Positions 38,022 through 48,130 of a stretch of DNA of 64,000 nucleotides are shown piece by piece. The stretch's first letter is position 1, and each line of letters begins with the position of its first letter. The translations under genes were made by a program, and so were the position numbers. The notes beneath the pieces were generated by a model that was not told the origin of the DNA, did not search any database, and saw only the letters and a list, made by a program, of their open reading frames with translations. The stretch covers positions 41,975 to 105,974 of the forward strand of contig NZ_PZKF01000008.1 of NCBI RefSeq assembly GCF_003034995.1, written 5' to 3'. This DNA comes from Phaeovulum veldkampii DSM 11550. Its GTDB lineage: Bacteria > Pseudomonadota > Alphaproteobacteria > Rhodobacterales > Rhodobacteraceae.

Positions 38022-39191
38022 TCAGCGCGCCTCAGTCGCCGCATAGACAAGCTGCTTGGCAAGCCCGCCTTCCTCGATGCCCGAATGATGCCGCGGCGAC
38101 CAGAGTGCGCCAAGCACAAGAACGATCAGGATCAGCCGCGGGCTGGCCTGCCGCACCGGCACGATCCGGCCCGACAGTGCAAGCCCGGCAAGCAGGCAGC
38201 CAAAGCTGACCATCTGCAACTGGACCCAGCGCCCCCAGTCTGCCGCGACGGCGAACAGCGGCGCGACCGACAGGACCGTCAGCGCAAACAGCGCCACCAC
38301 CCACCCCGCGCCGCTATGGCGCGAGACCAGATACAGCACCGGCGCTGCGGCCAACGCCCAGGCAACAAGGCTCATCAGGGCGCCGCTGCCCGCAAGCTGC
38401 GCCGACATCTCTGGGGCGGCCTCGGCGCCGGTATGTTCCAGATACCCGATCGCGCCCCCGCAGAACTGCGCGCCCAGTCCCCGCTCAAGAAGCGCCGCAC
38501 AGATCGCCCCCGGCTCGGCCTGAGCAAAGGCGACGGTGTAGCCGGCGGCTGCCATCCCGGCGAGCGCAAGGGTAGCGATCAGCCCCAGCCGCAGGCCGCG
38601 CGACAGCCCGGCGTGGCCTGATGCCAGCCACAACAGCCCCGCATAGGCCGGGCTCAGCAGGATCAGCGCCTCATGCCCGGTCAGCGCAAGCGCGAACAGC
38701 AGCACCGAAAGCGCAATCAGGCCGCGCGCGCCCACCGAGGCCAGAAATCCGGGCAGCAACAGCGCAAAAGCGGCAAAGGCGATAACCTCTTTGCGCAGGC
38801 TTCCGATCGGGTCGGCGCCCCAGAACAGCGGGATGAAAGCGGGCGAGAGAAACAGCAGCCACCACTCTGGCGCCCGCGTCAGCCGCCAGACCACGGGCGC
38901 CAGCGCCAGTGCGATTACACCCAGCAGCAGCCCCTGCAACGCCACCACCGCAGCCAGCGGGTCCAGCCCCAGCGCATCGGCGACCCGCAGCAGCGCCGAG
39001 CCGAACAGCCCCCGCCGCACCGGGCCTGCATCGGCGTGGATCAGCCAGTCACCCTGACGGAAGGCATCGCCCCCGACCAGATAGTCAAGCCCGAGCTGCC
39101 GCCCGAGGATCAGCGCCGACAACGCAGCAAGGCACAGTGCCACAAGGTCGATGCGAGTCGGGCGGCGGGGCAGGGCGTCGGCTATGGTCAT
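38022..39191 (-). CDS. Polytopic membrane protein of unknown function
   Basis: I do not recognise this 389-residue protein. It has about ten to twelve hydrophobic segments rich in Ala and Leu, a periplasmic-looking loop between the first two helices containing GGDAFRQGDWLIHADAGPVRRG, and two Cys in a loop (AICAALLERGLGAQFCGGAIG). Its overall layout resembles membrane glycosyltransferases of the GT-C type or O-antigen polymerase-like proteins, but no family motif is certain. It ends 2 bases from the nlpD stop. The ATG at 39191 has no ribosome-binding site because a hairpin (39195-39220) abuts it, so the true start may be elsewhere or the mRNA leaderless. Confidence 0.65.
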   Translation of the reverse strand: MTIADALPRRPTRIDLVALCLAALSALILGRQLGLDYLVGGDAFRQGDWLIHADAGPVRRGLFGSALLRVADALGLDPLAAVVALQGLLLGVIALALAPVVWRLTRAPEWWLLFLSPAFIPLFWGADPIGSLRKEVIAFAAFALLLPGFLASVGARGLIALSVLLFALALTGHEALILLSPAYAGLLWLASGHAGLSRGLRLGLIATLALAGMAAAGYTVAFAQAEPGAICAALLERGLGAQFCGGAIGYLEHTGAEAAPEMSAQLAGSGALMSLVAWALAAAPVLYLVSRHSGAGWVVALFALTVLSVAPLFAVAADWGRWVQLQMVSFGCLLAGLALSGRIVPVRQASPRLILIVLVLGALWSPRHHSGIEEGGLAKQLVYAATEAR

Positions 39192-39194
39192 GAG

Positions 39195-39220
39195 AAAGGC
39201 CCAGTCTGAACCGGGCCTTT
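39195..39220 (-). terminator. Hairpin, probable terminator of the SDR gene
   Basis: Perfect 8-bp stem AAAGGCCC/GGGCCTTT (39195-39202 with 39213-39220) and a 10-base loop. On the minus strand it follows the SDR stop by 40 bases and ends in T3, so it can act as a weak intrinsic terminator. It also sits three bases before the ATG of the membrane protein gene. Confidence 0.6.
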
Positions 39221-39259
39221 AAAAGTCAAACCTGCGCCAGAGGCAAGCCCCGGCTGGCG

Positions 39260-39928
39260 TCAGAGGGCAAGCCCCGCGATGATCCGCGCCGCCTCGTCAT
39301 GCGGGCTGACCAAGACCTTGCGATCTTCGCCGGGGAAAAACCGGGCGCGGGTGGCGGTGGGCATCGGGGCCGGGCGCTCGATGATGACGCGCGGGCCGAT
39401 CTTGACGTTTTCGGCCTGCCAGCTGCGCGCGAGCGCTATCTGCGCAGCCTTGGTCGCGCCATAGGCGCCAAAGAATTTCTGCCCGGCGCGGTCGTCGTCA
39501 AAGAACATGGCGGTGCCGTTGCCGGCCTTCAGCAAGGGTTCGATCAGCCCGATCAGATGCGCGGTGGCGGTGATGTTGGTGGTGATGGATTTCTCCATGT
39601 CTTCGTCGTCGATATGGCCCGCGGGGGTCAACTGACAGGCAAAGATCGCGGTATGCACCCAAAGCTGCACACCGCCCCAGCGCGCGCCGACCGAGGCCGC
39701 CAGATGCTGCATCGCGCCCTTGTCGGTGATATCCATCGGCGCCAGCGAGGCGCTGCCACCCTTGGCCTGAATGCGGTCGTCAAGGTCTTCCAGCCCGCCC
39801 GTGGTCCGGGCGACGGCCATCACATGCCATCCGGCTTCGGCCAGCGCCTCGGCCATGGCGGTGCCCAGCCCGCGCGAGGCGCCGGTGACAAGGGCAATCT
39901 TCTTCGGGGGGGTCTGTTCATCGCTCAT
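39260..39928 (-). CDS. Short-chain dehydrogenase/reductase (SDR) family protein
   Basis: The 222-residue classical-type SDR has the NAD(P) loop TGASRGLG at 15-22 and the catalytic YGATK (YxxxK). The usual NNAG motif is replaced by a HTAIFA stretch, and the usual Ser position before the Tyr is not obvious, as FFDDDRAGQKFF precedes it. Activity may therefore be altered, and the substrate is unknown. ATG 39928 is used because the upstream extension overlaps the bioY promoter region. A hairpin terminator follows. Confidence 0.8.
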   Translation of the reverse strand: MSDEQTPPKKIALVTGASRGLGTAMAEALAEAGWHVMAVARTTGGLEDLDDRIQAKGGSASLAPMDITDKGAMQHLAASVGARWGGVQLWVHTAIFACQLTPAGHIDDEDMEKSITTNITATAHLIGLIEPLLKAGNGTAMFFDDDRAGQKFFGAYGATKAAQIALARSWQAENVKIGPRVIIERPAPMPTATRARFFPGEDRKVLVSPHDEAARIIAGLAL

Positions 39929-39972
39929 GCGCGTCGTTTTGCACTCTGGCAGCCGTGCTGCAAGGGGAAGCG

Positions 39973-40001
39973 TTGACATCTGCCCCCTGCGCGGCGAAAT
40001 T
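39973..40001 (+). promoter_or_regulatory. Possible bioY promoter
   Basis: A perfect TTGACA (39973-39978) is followed after 17 bases by GAAATT (39996-40001), 36 bases before the bioY ATG. The -10 element is poor, so confidence is moderate to low. No BioR-type operator (TTATMKATAA) is seen. Confidence 0.4.
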
Positions 40002-40037
40002 GCACAGCAATGTGACCCCCTCTCGAAAGGCCCTGAC

Positions 40038-40580
40038 ATGACGCTTTCCAAGGCTCTGATGCCGACCCGTTCGCTGGCTGCCCGCGCGGCGCTGGTTCTG
40101 GGCGCAAGTGCCGTTATCGCCATCGCCGCCAAGGTTTCGGTGCCGATGTTCCCGGTTCCGATGACGCTGACGACGCTCGCTGTTCTGATGGTGGGGCTGA
40201 CGATGGGCGCGCGCGCGGGGATGGCGGCGGTTGCGCTTTATATTGCGCAGGCGGCGGCGGGTCTGCCGGTGCTGGCGCCGGGTTCGGTGTTCGGCGGGCC
40301 GACCATGGGCTTTGTGCTGGGCTTCCTGCCGATGGTGGCGCTGGTCGGGCTGGCCGCCGATTTCGGCGCGCGCCGCTTTGTGCCCGCGCTGGCGGGTGCT
40401 GTGGTCGCGTCGCTGGTGTTGTATGTGCCCGGCGTTCTGTGGCTGGATGCGGTGACGGGCCTGAGCATGACCGGCGCGATCGAAAAGGGGATGCTGCCCT
40501 TCCTCGCGGGCGACATGGTGAAATCGGTGATCGCGGCGATGGTGGTGTCGGGTGCCTGGGCGACGCTGGCGCGTCGCTGA
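40038..40580 (+). CDS. bioY: Biotin transporter BioY
   Basis: BioY is the substrate-binding membrane S-component for biotin uptake (ECF type). The 180-residue protein has six membrane helices and family marks VSVPMFPVPMTLTTLAVLMVG and AAAGLPVLAPGSVFGGPTMGFVLGF (positions about 33-53 and 72-97). No bioM/bioN energising genes are adjacent. BioY alone can transport in some bacteria, and it may otherwise share an ECF module elsewhere. GAAAGG precedes the ATG. Two strong hairpins follow. Confidence 0.93.
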   Translation: MTLSKALMPTRSLAARAALVLGASAVIAIAAKVSVPMFPVPMTLTTLAVLMVGLTMGARAGMAAVALYIAQAAAGLPVLAPGSVFGGPTMGFVLGFLPMVALVGLAADFGARRFVPALAGAVVASLVLYVPGVLWLDAVTGLSMTGAIEKGMLPFLAGDMVKSVIAAMVVSGAWATLARR

Positions 40581-40606
40581 TCACGACCGTTCACGTCTGA
40601 TCTAGC

Positions 40607-40634
40607 AAAAACCGGGGTCTTGGCCCCGGTTTTT
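40607..40634. terminator. Intrinsic terminator after bioY
   Basis: An 11-bp stem (40607-40617 with 40624-40634) and a 6-base loop with A5 and T5 at the ends lies 26 bases after the bioY stop. The symmetric A/T ends mean it could also act on transcripts from gltA. Confidence 0.9.
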
Positions 40635-40667
40635 CCATGCTCGCCCGCCGACATGCAAACCGGGCAC

Positions 40668-40703
40668 GCAAAAGGGCCGGGGGTTTCCCTCCGGCCCTTT
40701 TGC
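40668..40703. terminator. Intrinsic terminator after gltA
   Basis: A 13-bp stem (40668-40680 with 40691-40703) with A4/T4 near the ends lies 14 bases past the gltA stop on the minus strand. With the neighbour at 40607-40634 it forms a double barrier between convergent bioY and gltA. Confidence 0.85.
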
Positions 40704-40717
40704 GGTCTGGTCAGGCC

Positions 40718-42013
40718 TCAGCGCGCCTCGACCGGGACATAGTCGCGCATCGGCGCGCCGATATACAATTGCCGCGGGCGACCGATCTTCTGGTTCTTGT
40801 CGTTCAGCATCTCTCGCCACTGCGAAATCCAGCCCACGGTACGCGACAGAGCAAAGATCGGCGTGAACATCGCGGTCGGGAAGCCCATCGCCTCAAGAAT
40901 GATGCCCGAGTAGAAATCGACGTTCGGGTACAGTTTCTTGTCCACGAAATACGGGTCTTCCAGCGCGATCCGCTCCAGCTCCTTCGCGACTTTCAGCGTT
41001 TCGTTGTCGCCGATCCCCAACAGCCCCAGAACGTCGTCCGCGGCCTTTTTCAGCACTTTGGCGCGCGGGTCGAAGTTTTTGTAGACGCGATGGCCAAAGC
41101 CCATCAGGCGGAATGGGTCGGTCTTGTCCTTGGCGCGGGCGATATATTCGGGGATTCGGTCCACGGTGCCGATTTCGCGCAGCATTTCCAGACAGGCCTG
41201 GTTGGCGCCGCCATGCGCCGGCCCCCAGAGGCAGGCGATCCCGGCCGCGATACAGGCAAACGGGTTCGCGCCCGAAGATCCCGCCAGACGCACCGTCGAA
41301 GTGGAGGCGTTCTGTTCGTGGTCGGCATGCAGGGTAAAGATCAGATCCATCGCCCGCGCCAGGATCGGATCGACATGATACGGCTCTGCCGGAACCGAAA
41401 AGCACATGTGCAGGAAGTTTGCGGCGTAATCCAGATCATTGCGCGGATAGACGAAGGGCTGGCCCAGCGAATATTTATAGGCCATCGCCGCAATCGTCGG
41501 CAGTTTGGCGATCATCCGCATCGCGGCGATTTCACGCTGGCTCGGGTCGTTGATGTCAAGGCTGTCGTGGTAGAATGCAGACATCGCGCCCACCACGCCC
41601 ACCATCGTGGCCATCGGGTGGCTGTCACGGCGGAACCCGCGGAAGAAGTAGTGGATCTGTTCGTGCAGCATCGTGTGGCGGGTGATGCGGCGCTCGAAAT
41701 CCTCCATCTGCAGGCGGCTCGGCAGTTCGCCGTTCATCAGCAGATAGCAGACCTCAAGGTAGTGTGATTTCTCGGCCAGTTGTTCGATCGGATAGCCACG
41801 ATAGAGCAGGTCGCCCTTGTCGCCGTCGATATAGGTGATGGCCGATTCACAGGCCGCCGTCGAGGTAAAGCCGGGGTCGAAGGTGAACACGTCGCCTTCG
41901 GCATAAAGCTTGCGGATGTCAACGACATCCGGCCCGATCGTCGGGTGCAGAACCGGCAGATCAAGGCTTTTGCCGTCAATCGTCAGCGTGGCGGTGGTGT
42001 GTTTTGTGGCCAT
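40718..42013 (-). CDS. gltA: Citrate synthase
   Basis: Type II citrate synthase condenses acetyl-CoA and oxaloacetate to start the TCA cycle. The 431-residue length is typical. Catalytic histidines are in GPAHGGAN and [10 protein letters not shown], and the [14 protein letters not shown] motif is intact. The ATG at 42013 has AGGGAAAGGGA upstream. It lies 76 bases after gltX on the same strand; an imperfect dyad in that gap may be a weak terminator or leader. acnA, 18 kb away, performs the next step. Confidence 0.97.
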   Translation of the reverse strand: MATKHTTATLTIDGKSLDLPVLHPTIGPDVVDIRKLYAEGDVFTFDPGFTSTAACESAITYIDGDKGDLLYRGYPIEQLAEKSHYLEVCYLLMNGELPSRLQMEDFERRITRHTMLHEQIHYFFRGFRRDSHPMATMVGVVGAMSAFYHDSLDINDPSQREIAAMRMIAKLPTIAAMAYKYSLGQPFVYPRNDLDYAANFLHMCFSVPAEPYHVDPILARAMDLIFTLHADHEQNASTSTVRLAGSSGANPFACIAAGIACLWGPAHGGANQACLEMLREIGTVDRIPEYIARAKDKTDPFRLMGFGHRVYKNFDPRAKVLKKAADDVLGLLGIGDNETLKVAKELERIALEDPYFVDKKLYPNVDFYSGIILEAMGFPTAMFTPIFALSRTVGWISQWREMLNDKNQKIGRPRQLYIGAPMRDYVPVEAR

Positions 42014-42089
42014 TCGATGTCCCTTTCCCTGAACCCGATGCGGGGCCGCACCGGGGTTGTGACGGCGGGGGCGGGCGATGGCCCGCAGG

Positions 42090-43493
42090 TCAGCCCGCCT
42101 GATCGGCAAGCCGGGCCAGCGTTTCCTCGCGCCCAAGCGTCAGCATCATGTCGAAGACGCTGGGGGTGACCGTTCGCCCCGCCAGAGCCGCGCGCAACGG
42201 CCCGGCGATCTTGCCAAGCCCGATGCCATGCGCCTCGGCGGTGGTGGCGACCGTTGCCTCAAGGTCCTCACGCGTCCAGCTAACATTTTGCAGATGCGGC
42301 GTCAATTCACGCAGTATACCACGGGATACAGTATCCAGCACGGCCTCGGCCTTCGGCTCCAGCGCAAGCGGTCGATCGGTCAGAATAAAGTGCGCCTTTT
42401 CAATAAGCTCCGGGAATGTCTTGGCGCGTTCTTTCAGGCAATAAAGCCCGCGCGCAAGGCCCGCGCGTTGTGCATCGGTCAGTGCGGGCTTCTGGGCGGC
42501 CTCAAGATATGCCTCAATTTCAGGCAAAAGCGCGGCGTCCTCGGACACTGCGATATGCTGGCCGCAGAGGTTTTCCAGCTTCTTGAAATCCAGCCGCGCA
42601 GGCGCCCGCCCGATTCCCGACAGGTCGAACCACTCGCGCGCCTGCGCATCGGTAAAGAACTCGTCGTCGCCATGGCTCCAGCCCAGACGCGCCAGATAGT
42701 TGCGCATCCCGGCAGCGGGATAGCCCATCGCCTGATATTCCTCCAGCCCGACCGCGCCGTGGCGCTTGGACAGCTTCTTGCCGTCAGGGCCGTGGATCAG
42801 CGGGATATGCGCGAACACCGGCACATCCCAACCCATCGCGTGATAGATCTGCACCTGCCGCGCGGCATTGGTCAGATGGTCGTCGCCGCGGATCACATGG
42901 GTCACCCCCATGTCATGGTCATCGACCACAACCGCCAGCATGTATGTGGGGGTGCCGTCCGACCGCAGCAGCACCATGTCATCCAGTTGGTCGTTGCCAA
43001 AGCGCACCTCGCCTTGCACCTCATCCGCGATCACCGTGGCGCCGGTGCGCGGCGCCTTCAGGCGGATCACAAAGGGCGCATCGGGCTGGCTGGCCGGGTC
43101 GGCCTCGCGCCACGGGCTTTGATAGAGGGTCGAGCGCTTTGCGGCCTCGGCTGTGGCCCGGAACGCCGCGATCTCCTCTTGGGTGGCAAAGCATTTGTAG
43201 GCGTTGCCGCGGGCCAGCATCTGATGCGCCACCTCGGCATGGCGGGCGCGTCCGGCAAACTGGCTCACCGCCTCGCCGTCCCAGTCCAGCCCCAGCCAGG
43301 TCAGTCCCTTCAGGATCGCCGCCGTCGCCTCCGGGGTGGAACGTTCGCGGTCTGTATCCTCGATCCGCAGCAGGAACTTGCCACCCCGGCCGCGGGCATA
43401 AAGCCAGTTGAACAGCGCCGTGCGCGCGCCGCCGATGTGCAGATAGCCGGTGGGCGAGGGCGCGAAACGGGTGACGACGGGGGCTTGGGTCAT
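42090..43493 (-). CDS. gltX: Glutamate--tRNA ligase
   Basis: This is a 467-residue class I synthetase with the HIGH-type motif [13 protein letters not shown] at 10-22 and the KMSKS-type motif KKLSKRHG. The C-terminal helical anticodon-binding domain ends in a conserved [17 protein letters not shown] region. It charges tRNA-Glu, and in alphaproteobacteria often also tRNA-Gln, which is then amidated. It is divergent from comEC with an 80-base gap. Confidence 0.96.
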   Translation of the reverse strand: MTQAPVVTRFAPSPTGYLHIGGARTALFNWLYARGRGGKFLLRIEDTDRERSTPEATAAILKGLTWLGLDWDGEAVSQFAGRARHAEVAHQMLARGNAYKCFATQEEIAAFRATAEAAKRSTLYQSPWREADPASQPDAPFVIRLKAPRTGATVIADEVQGEVRFGNDQLDDMVLLRSDGTPTYMLAVVVDDHDMGVTHVIRGDDHLTNAARQVQIYHAMGWDVPVFAHIPLIHGPDGKKLSKRHGAVGLEEYQAMGYPAAGMRNYLARLGWSHGDDEFFTDAQAREWFDLSGIGRAPARLDFKKLENLCGQHIAVSEDAALLPEIEAYLEAAQKPALTDAQRAGLARGLYCLKERAKTFPELIEKAHFILTDRPLALEPKAEAVLDTVSRGILRELTPHLQNVSWTREDLEATVATTAEAHGIGLGKIAGPLRAALAGRTVTPSVFDMMLTLGREETLARLADQAG

Positions 43494-43573
43494 GGCATGT
43501 TAACCTTTTGGAAACCATCAGCCGCATAGGCTTTGGCGCGATCCATAGGCAGGAACGGGCGGAGAAACAAGAA

Positions 43574-45718
43574 GTGGCAGGCGCCGCGCAGCCCCCGACG
43601 CTCGCACAATCCCGGTGGCCCGGTTGGCTGCGGGCGCCGTTTGACGGGCTGGCCGACCCGTTGGGCGCGCTGGCGCGGGCGCGGGGTGATCTGTTTCTGT
43701 GGCTACCGGTGCTGCTGGCGCTGGGGATCGGCGGTTATTTCGCGCGGCTCACCGAACCGGGGCCGGCGGTCTATGCCGGGGCTGCGGCGCTGGTGCTGAT
43801 CGGGGCGGTGCTGTGGTCGCGCGGCCCCGAGGTGGTGCAACTGCCTGCCGCCGCGGTGGCGGTGGTGGCGGCGGGGCTGTTGCTGGCGGGGGCGCGGGCG
43901 CATCAGGTGGCGGCCCCGGTGCTCGGCTTTCGCTATTACGGCCCGGTGGAGGGGCGCATCATCTCGATCGATCGATCCGGCACCGACCGGATTCGCCTGA
44001 CGCTCGATCAGGTCGTGCTGGAACGGATGGTACCCGCGCGCACCCCCAAGACGGTGCGCGTGGCGCTGCATGGCGACCAAAGCCACCTCTTGCCCGAACC
44101 GGGGCTGCGGGTGATGCTGACCGGGCATCTGGCGCCGCCCGCCGGGCCAGCCGCGCCGGGGGCCTATGATTTTCGCCGCCAGGCGTGGTTTTCCGGGTTG
44201 GGGGCGGTGGGCTATGCCCGCGCGCCGGTGATGGTGCTGGCCCCGCCCGACCCCGACGACTGGGCGCTGGCGGGGCATCGGGCGCGGATGCGGCTCTCGG
44301 CGGCGATTCAGACGCGCATCCCCGGCCAGCCCGGCGCAGTCGCCGCGGCGCTGATGACGGGGGACCGATCGGGCATTGCCGAGGCCACCAATGAGGCGAT
44401 GCGGGCCTCAAATCTCTATCACATCATCTCGATTTCGGGGCTGCATATGGGGATGCTGGCGGGGTTTGTCTTTGCCGCGCTGCGTTATGGGCTGGCGGCG
44501 ACGGGCAATCTGGCGCTGCGCTGGCCCGTGAAAAAGATCGCCGCCGCTGCCGCTCTGGTCGCGGCCACTGTCTATCTCTGGCTGGCCGGGCCAAATGTGG
44601 CGACCGAACGCGCCTATGTGATGGCCGCGGTGATGCTGTTGGCGGTGCTGGTGGACCGCCGCGCGATCAGCTTGCGCACGGTGGCGCTGGCCGCGCTGAT
44701 CCTGCTGGTCGCAGAACCCGAAAGCCTGACCGAGCCGGGGTTTCAGATGTCGTTCGGCGCGACCGTCGCGCTGATCCTGATCTATGGACCCTGGAGTGCC
44801 GTCGAACACCGCCTGCCAGTGCTGTTGAAGCCGGTGGCGATGCTGTTGGTCACCTCGCTGGCGGCGGGGTTGGTGACGGCGCCGATTGCCGCCGCGCATT
44901 TCAACCGGATGCCGGAATATGGCTTGCTGGCCAATCTGCTGGCGGTGCCGGTGATGGGCATGCTGGTGATGCCCGCCGGGGTGATCGCGGCGCTGCTGTC
45001 GCCCTTCGGGCTGGCGGCGCCTGCGCTGTGGGTGATGCAGCAAGGCACTGCCTGGATGATCCTTGTGGCCGAGCAGGTCGCGGCGCTGGAGGGGGCGGTT
45101 CTGGCCGTGCCCGCCCCGCCCGCTGCCGTGCTGCCACTGTTGGCCGGGGGGGCGTCGGTGGCGACGCTTGGGCGCGGGGTTGCGCGCAGCGCGGGCGGGC
45201 TGATGCTGGCACTGGCGGCGGCGCTTTGGGTCGGTGCCGCGCGGCCCGCGCTGCTGATCGCGCCCGAGGGCGAATTGGTCGGGCTGATGACGCCCGCGGG
45301 CCGCGCCCTGTCAAAGACCGGGGCGGGCTTTGTCGCCGAAAGCTGGCTGGAGGCGGACGGCGACACCGCCCGCCCCGAAACGGCTGCGGCGCGGGCCGGG
45401 TTTTCCGGCCAACGGGGGGGGCGGGAGGCAGAGTTGGCGGGCCGCAGGCTGCTGCATCTGACGGGCAAGGCCGCCGCAGAAAAAGCGCCTGACGCCTGCC
45501 GGGAGGGTGCGGTGGTGGTGCTGGCTGCCGCCGCGCCAAAGCCGCCGGAGGATTGCCTTTGGGTTGACCAGACCATATTGCGTCAGACCGGGGCGCTGGC
45601 CATCGATGCCGATGCGACAGGGGCGCTTGTGATCACCCGCGCGGCAGAGGTGGCCGGCACCAGGCTTTGGTCTGGCGCGGGGCCAAAGGGGCGCCGGGCA
45701 GTGCCTGCCGGTCAATAG
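43574..45718 (+). CDS. comEC: ComEC/Rec2 family competence protein
   Basis: ComEC is the inner-membrane channel for single-stranded DNA in natural transformation. The 714-residue protein has an N-terminal DUF4131/OB-like part ([18 protein letters not shown]), the Competence domain with [11 protein letters not shown] and [13 protein letters not shown], and about ten membrane helices. The C-terminal metallo-beta-lactamase domain with HxHxDH is absent; the last 150 residues contain no such motif. GTG 43574 is chosen because GGAGA is upstream; TTG 43508 would add 22 residues. The 3' end overlaps lexA by seven bases. Confidence 0.88.
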   Translation: MAGAAQPPTLAQSRWPGWLRAPFDGLADPLGALARARGDLFLWLPVLLALGIGGYFARLTEPGPAVYAGAAALVLIGAVLWSRGPEVVQLPAAAVAVVAAGLLLAGARAHQVAAPVLGFRYYGPVEGRIISIDRSGTDRIRLTLDQVVLERMVPARTPKTVRVALHGDQSHLLPEPGLRVMLTGHLAPPAGPAAPGAYDFRRQAWFSGLGAVGYARAPVMVLAPPDPDDWALAGHRARMRLSAAIQTRIPGQPGAVAAALMTGDRSGIAEATNEAMRASNLYHIISISGLHMGMLAGFVFAALRYGLAATGNLALRWPVKKIAAAAALVAATVYLWLAGPNVATERAYVMAAVMLLAVLVDRRAISLRTVALAALILLVAEPESLTEPGFQMSFGATVALILIYGPWSAVEHRLPVLLKPVAMLLVTSLAAGLVTAPIAAAHFNRMPEYGLLANLLAVPVMGMLVMPAGVIAALLSPFGLAAPALWVMQQGTAWMILVAEQVAALEGAVLAVPAPPAAVLPLLAGGASVATLGRGVARSAGGLMLALAAALWVGAARPALLIAPEGELVGLMTPAGRALSKTGAGFVAESWLEADGDTARPETAAARAGFSGQRGGREAELAGRRLLHLTGKAAAEKAPDACREGAVVVLAAAAPKPPEDCLWVDQTILRQTGALAIDADATGALVITRAAEVAGTRLWSGAGPKGRRAVPAGQ

Positions 45719-46395
45719 CTGCGGATCAGCCCCACCAGACGGCCCTGCACCTTCACCTGATCTTCGCGCAGCAGGCGGGTTTCATAGGCCGGGTTGGCGG
45801 CCTCCAGCGCGATCATGCCGCCCTTGCGACGAAAGCGTTTCAGCGTCGCCTCCTGCCCCTCGACAAGGGCCACGACGATGTCGCCATTGTCGGCGCTGTC
45901 CTGTTCGCGGATCACCACGATATCGCCATCGTTGATCCCCGCCTCGATCATCGAATCGCCCCGCACCTCCAGCGCGTAATGCTGACCGCGCCCCGACAGC
46001 ATGCTGCCCGGCACCGCGACATGGTGCGAAATTTCGGAAATCGCCTCGATCGGCACACCCGCGGCAATACGCCCCATCACCGGCAGTTCCATTGCCGCCA
46101 CCTCGACCGGGCGGGCGCTGTGCGGCGGATCTTTGCGGTCGCCCGCAATTACCTTGGGTGAAAACCCGGCGCGGTCCATCGCCTCGGGCAGTTTCACAAT
46201 CTCGATGGCGCGGGCGCGGTGCGCCAGACGCCGGATGAAACCGCGTTCTTCCAGCGCCGTGATCAGCCGGTGGATGCCAGATTTCGACCGCAGGTCCAGC
46301 GCATCCTTCATTTCGTCAAAAGACGGAGGAACCCCATCCCGTGCCACCCGTTTCTGGATGAAATCCAGCAACTCCAACTGTTTGCGCGTCAGCAT
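45712..46395 (-). CDS. lexA: SOS repressor LexA
   Basis: LexA represses SOS genes and self-cleaves when RecA is activated. The 227-residue protein has an N-terminal winged helix ([12 protein letters not shown]...[11 protein letters not shown]...[16 protein letters not shown]), the Ala-Gly cleavage site in [11 protein letters not shown], the catalytic Ser in [10 protein letters not shown] and the catalytic Lys in ATLKRF. All cleavage residues are intact. The operator at 46426-46440 lies 31 bases upstream of the ATG, implying autorepression. Confidence 0.97.
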   Translation of the reverse strand: MLTRKQLELLDFIQKRVARDGVPPSFDEMKDALDLRSKSGIHRLITALEERGFIRRLAHRARAIEIVKLPEAMDRAGFSPKVIAGDRKDPPHSARPVEVAAMELPVMGRIAAGVPIEAISEISHHVAVPGSMLSGRGQHYALEVRGDSMIEAGINDGDIVVIREQDSADNGDIVVALVEGQEATLKRFRRKGGMIALEAANPAYETRLLREDQVKVQGRLVGLIRSY

Positions 46396-46425
46396 GTGGC
46401 AATCTCCGGCCCGGATCAGGTGCGT

Positions 46426-46440
46426 GTTCGCCTTAAGTTC
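46426..46440. promoter_or_regulatory. LexA operator (alphaproteobacterial SOS box)
   Basis: GTTC-GCCTTAA-GTTC is an exact match to the GTTC-N7-GTTC direct-repeat operator known for alphaproteobacterial LexA. It lies in the 80-base gap between the moeA stop and the lexA start, in the position expected for autoregulation. Confidence 0.85.
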
Positions 46441-46475
46441 TGCCAGCGTTCCCGTTTCGTGTCAACGGATTCGGC

Positions 46476-47657
46476 TCAGATCAACAGATAATCCACGATC
46501 TCGCCCGCCGCGCGCGGCCCGTCGCCCTCGGGGCGGATCAGCAGGGCGTCAGCCGTGGCCAGCACGGAAACCAGCGCCGAATCCTGATTGCGGCAAGGCG
46601 TGATGCGCGGCAGCGCGGCGCCGGGGGCCAGTTGCGCGCGCAGAAAGCTGCGCCGCGGCCCGGTGGGCCCGACCGCCTCAGCCAGTTCGGCACGAAGGGT
46701 CGGGCTGGCGTCCGGCAGGCCCTGCATTGCCGCCAGCATCGGGCGCAGAAACAGATGCGCGCAGGCAAAGGCCGAAACCGGGTTGCCCGGCAGACCCAGA
46801 AATGCCGCAGACCCCATGCGCCCGGCCATCAGTGGCTTGCCGGGGCGCATGGCGATGCGATGGAAGGCCAGATCAAGCCCCATCTGCGCCGCGATCCTGG
46901 CCACCAGATCATGCTCGCCCACAGACGCCCCGCCCGATGTCACGATCAGATCGGCGCCTTCGGCCAACCCCAGCGCAAAGCGCAGGCTGGCGTCAGTGTC
47001 GCGTGCGATGGGCAGCATCCGCACATCGGCGCCCGCCTCCTCGGCCATGGCGGCCAGCAGAAAGCTGTTGGAGCTGACAATCTGCCCCGGCCCCGGCACC
47101 TCACCGGGCATCACCAACTCATCCCCGGTGGCCAGAAGCGCCACCACCGGGCGACGCGCCACGGTCACCTGCGGCACGTTCATCGCGGCCAGCAGGCCCA
47201 AGTGCCGGGCGGTCAGACGCAAAGGCGGGGCAAGCGTCTCGCCCAGCCGAAAATCCTGCCCGGCGGGGCGGATGTTGCTGTGCGCCTCGGGTATGGGCGG
47301 CAGGGTGATGGTGGCGCCGGTGCGCGTGACATGTTCTTGCAGCACCACCACGCCCGCGCCCGCAGGCACCGGGGCGCCGGTAAAGATGCGCAGCGCCTGT
47401 CCTGGGGTCAGCGCGCCCGCGTGGCCGCGCCCGGCGGCGGCCTCGCCCACCACGGTCAGCATCGCGCCGGGGCGGTTGTCATCGGCGCAGATCGCATAGC
47501 CATCCATCGCGGCGGCGTCGAACGGCGGCTGGGTCAGCGCGGCCACCGCGGGCGCAGCCAGAACCCGGCCAAGGGCGGCGCGCAGATCAACCGTTTCCGG
47601 CCCCGTGGGGCGGGCGAGGGCCAGCACCTGCGCCAGCGCCTGATCGACGGAAATCAC
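46476..47657 (-). CDS. moeA: Molybdopterin molybdotransferase MoeA
   Basis: MoeA inserts molybdate into adenylylated molybdopterin. The 393-residue protein has the MoeA domain order: [18 protein letters not shown] near residue 40, the [12 protein letters not shown] loop, [11 protein letters not shown], and the MoaB/Mog-like [12 protein letters not shown] with LPGNPVSAF. The start GTG 47657 overlaps the moaC stop as GTGA. It ends the trpG-trpD-trpC-moaC-moeA run. Confidence 0.95.
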   Translation of the reverse strand: MISVDQALAQVLALARPTGPETVDLRAALGRVLAAPAVAALTQPPFDAAAMDGYAICADDNRPGAMLTVVGEAAAGRGHAGALTPGQALRIFTGAPVPAGAGVVVLQEHVTRTGATITLPPIPEAHSNIRPAGQDFRLGETLAPPLRLTARHLGLLAAMNVPQVTVARRPVVALLATGDELVMPGEVPGPGQIVSSNSFLLAAMAEEAGADVRMLPIARDTDASLRFALGLAEGADLIVTSGGASVGEHDLVARIAAQMGLDLAFHRIAMRPGKPLMAGRMGSAAFLGLPGNPVSAFACAHLFLRPMLAAMQGLPDASPTLRAELAEAVGPTGPRRSFLRAQLAPGAALPRITPCRNQDSALVSVLATADALLIRPEGDGPRAAGEIVDYLLI

Positions 47658-48130
47658 GGCGCCGCCTCATAGGTGCCCGATTTGCCGCCCTCTTTGCGCA
47701 AAAGGCGTATCCCCTCGATCCGCATGGATTTTTCCGCGGCTTTCAGCATGTCATACACCGTCAGCGCGGCCAGGCTGACAGCGGTCAGTGCCTCCATCTC
47801 GACGCCGGTGGGGCCGGTGGTGGCGACGGTGGCGGTGATGCGCAGGCCGGGCAGGGCGGGGTCGGGCGTCAGGTCCAGCGCGACCTTCGACAGCGCCAGC
47901 GGGTGACACAGCGGGATCAGATCGGCGGTGCGCTTGGCCCCCATGATGCCCGCCAGCCGCGCAACCCCCATCACATCGCCCTTTTGCGCCGTGCCGGCCG
48001 TTACCAGCGCCAGCGTTTCGGGCGCCATCACCACACAGCCTTCGGCCACGGCGATGCGGGTCGTGGCGGCCTTGGCCGAAACATCGACCATCTGCGCGCG
48101 GCCCGCCTCGTCGAAATGCGTCAGGGTCAT
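47654..48130 (-). CDS. moaC: Cyclic pyranopterin monophosphate synthase MoaC
   Basis: MoaC makes cyclic pyranopterin monophosphate in molybdenum cofactor synthesis. The 158-residue protein has [13 protein letters not shown] with the catalytic His and the [22 protein letters not shown] motif (positions about 110-131). It overlaps trpC (ATGA) upstream and moeA downstream, so molybdenum cofactor genes are translationally tied to trp genes. Confidence 0.96.
   Translation of the reverse strand: MTLTHFDEAGRAQMVDVSAKAATTRIAVAEGCVVMAPETLALVTAGTAQKGDVMGVARLAGIMGAKRTADLIPLCHPLALSKVALDLTPDPALPGLRITATVATTGPTGVEMEALTAVSLAALTVYDMLKAAEKSMRIEGIRLLRKEGGKSGTYEAAP

Noticed and set aside
42032..42058. Imperfect dyad between gltX and gltA as a terminator
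   Set aside because: The stem is interrupted, the loop is very short and there is no T tract on the gltA strand.
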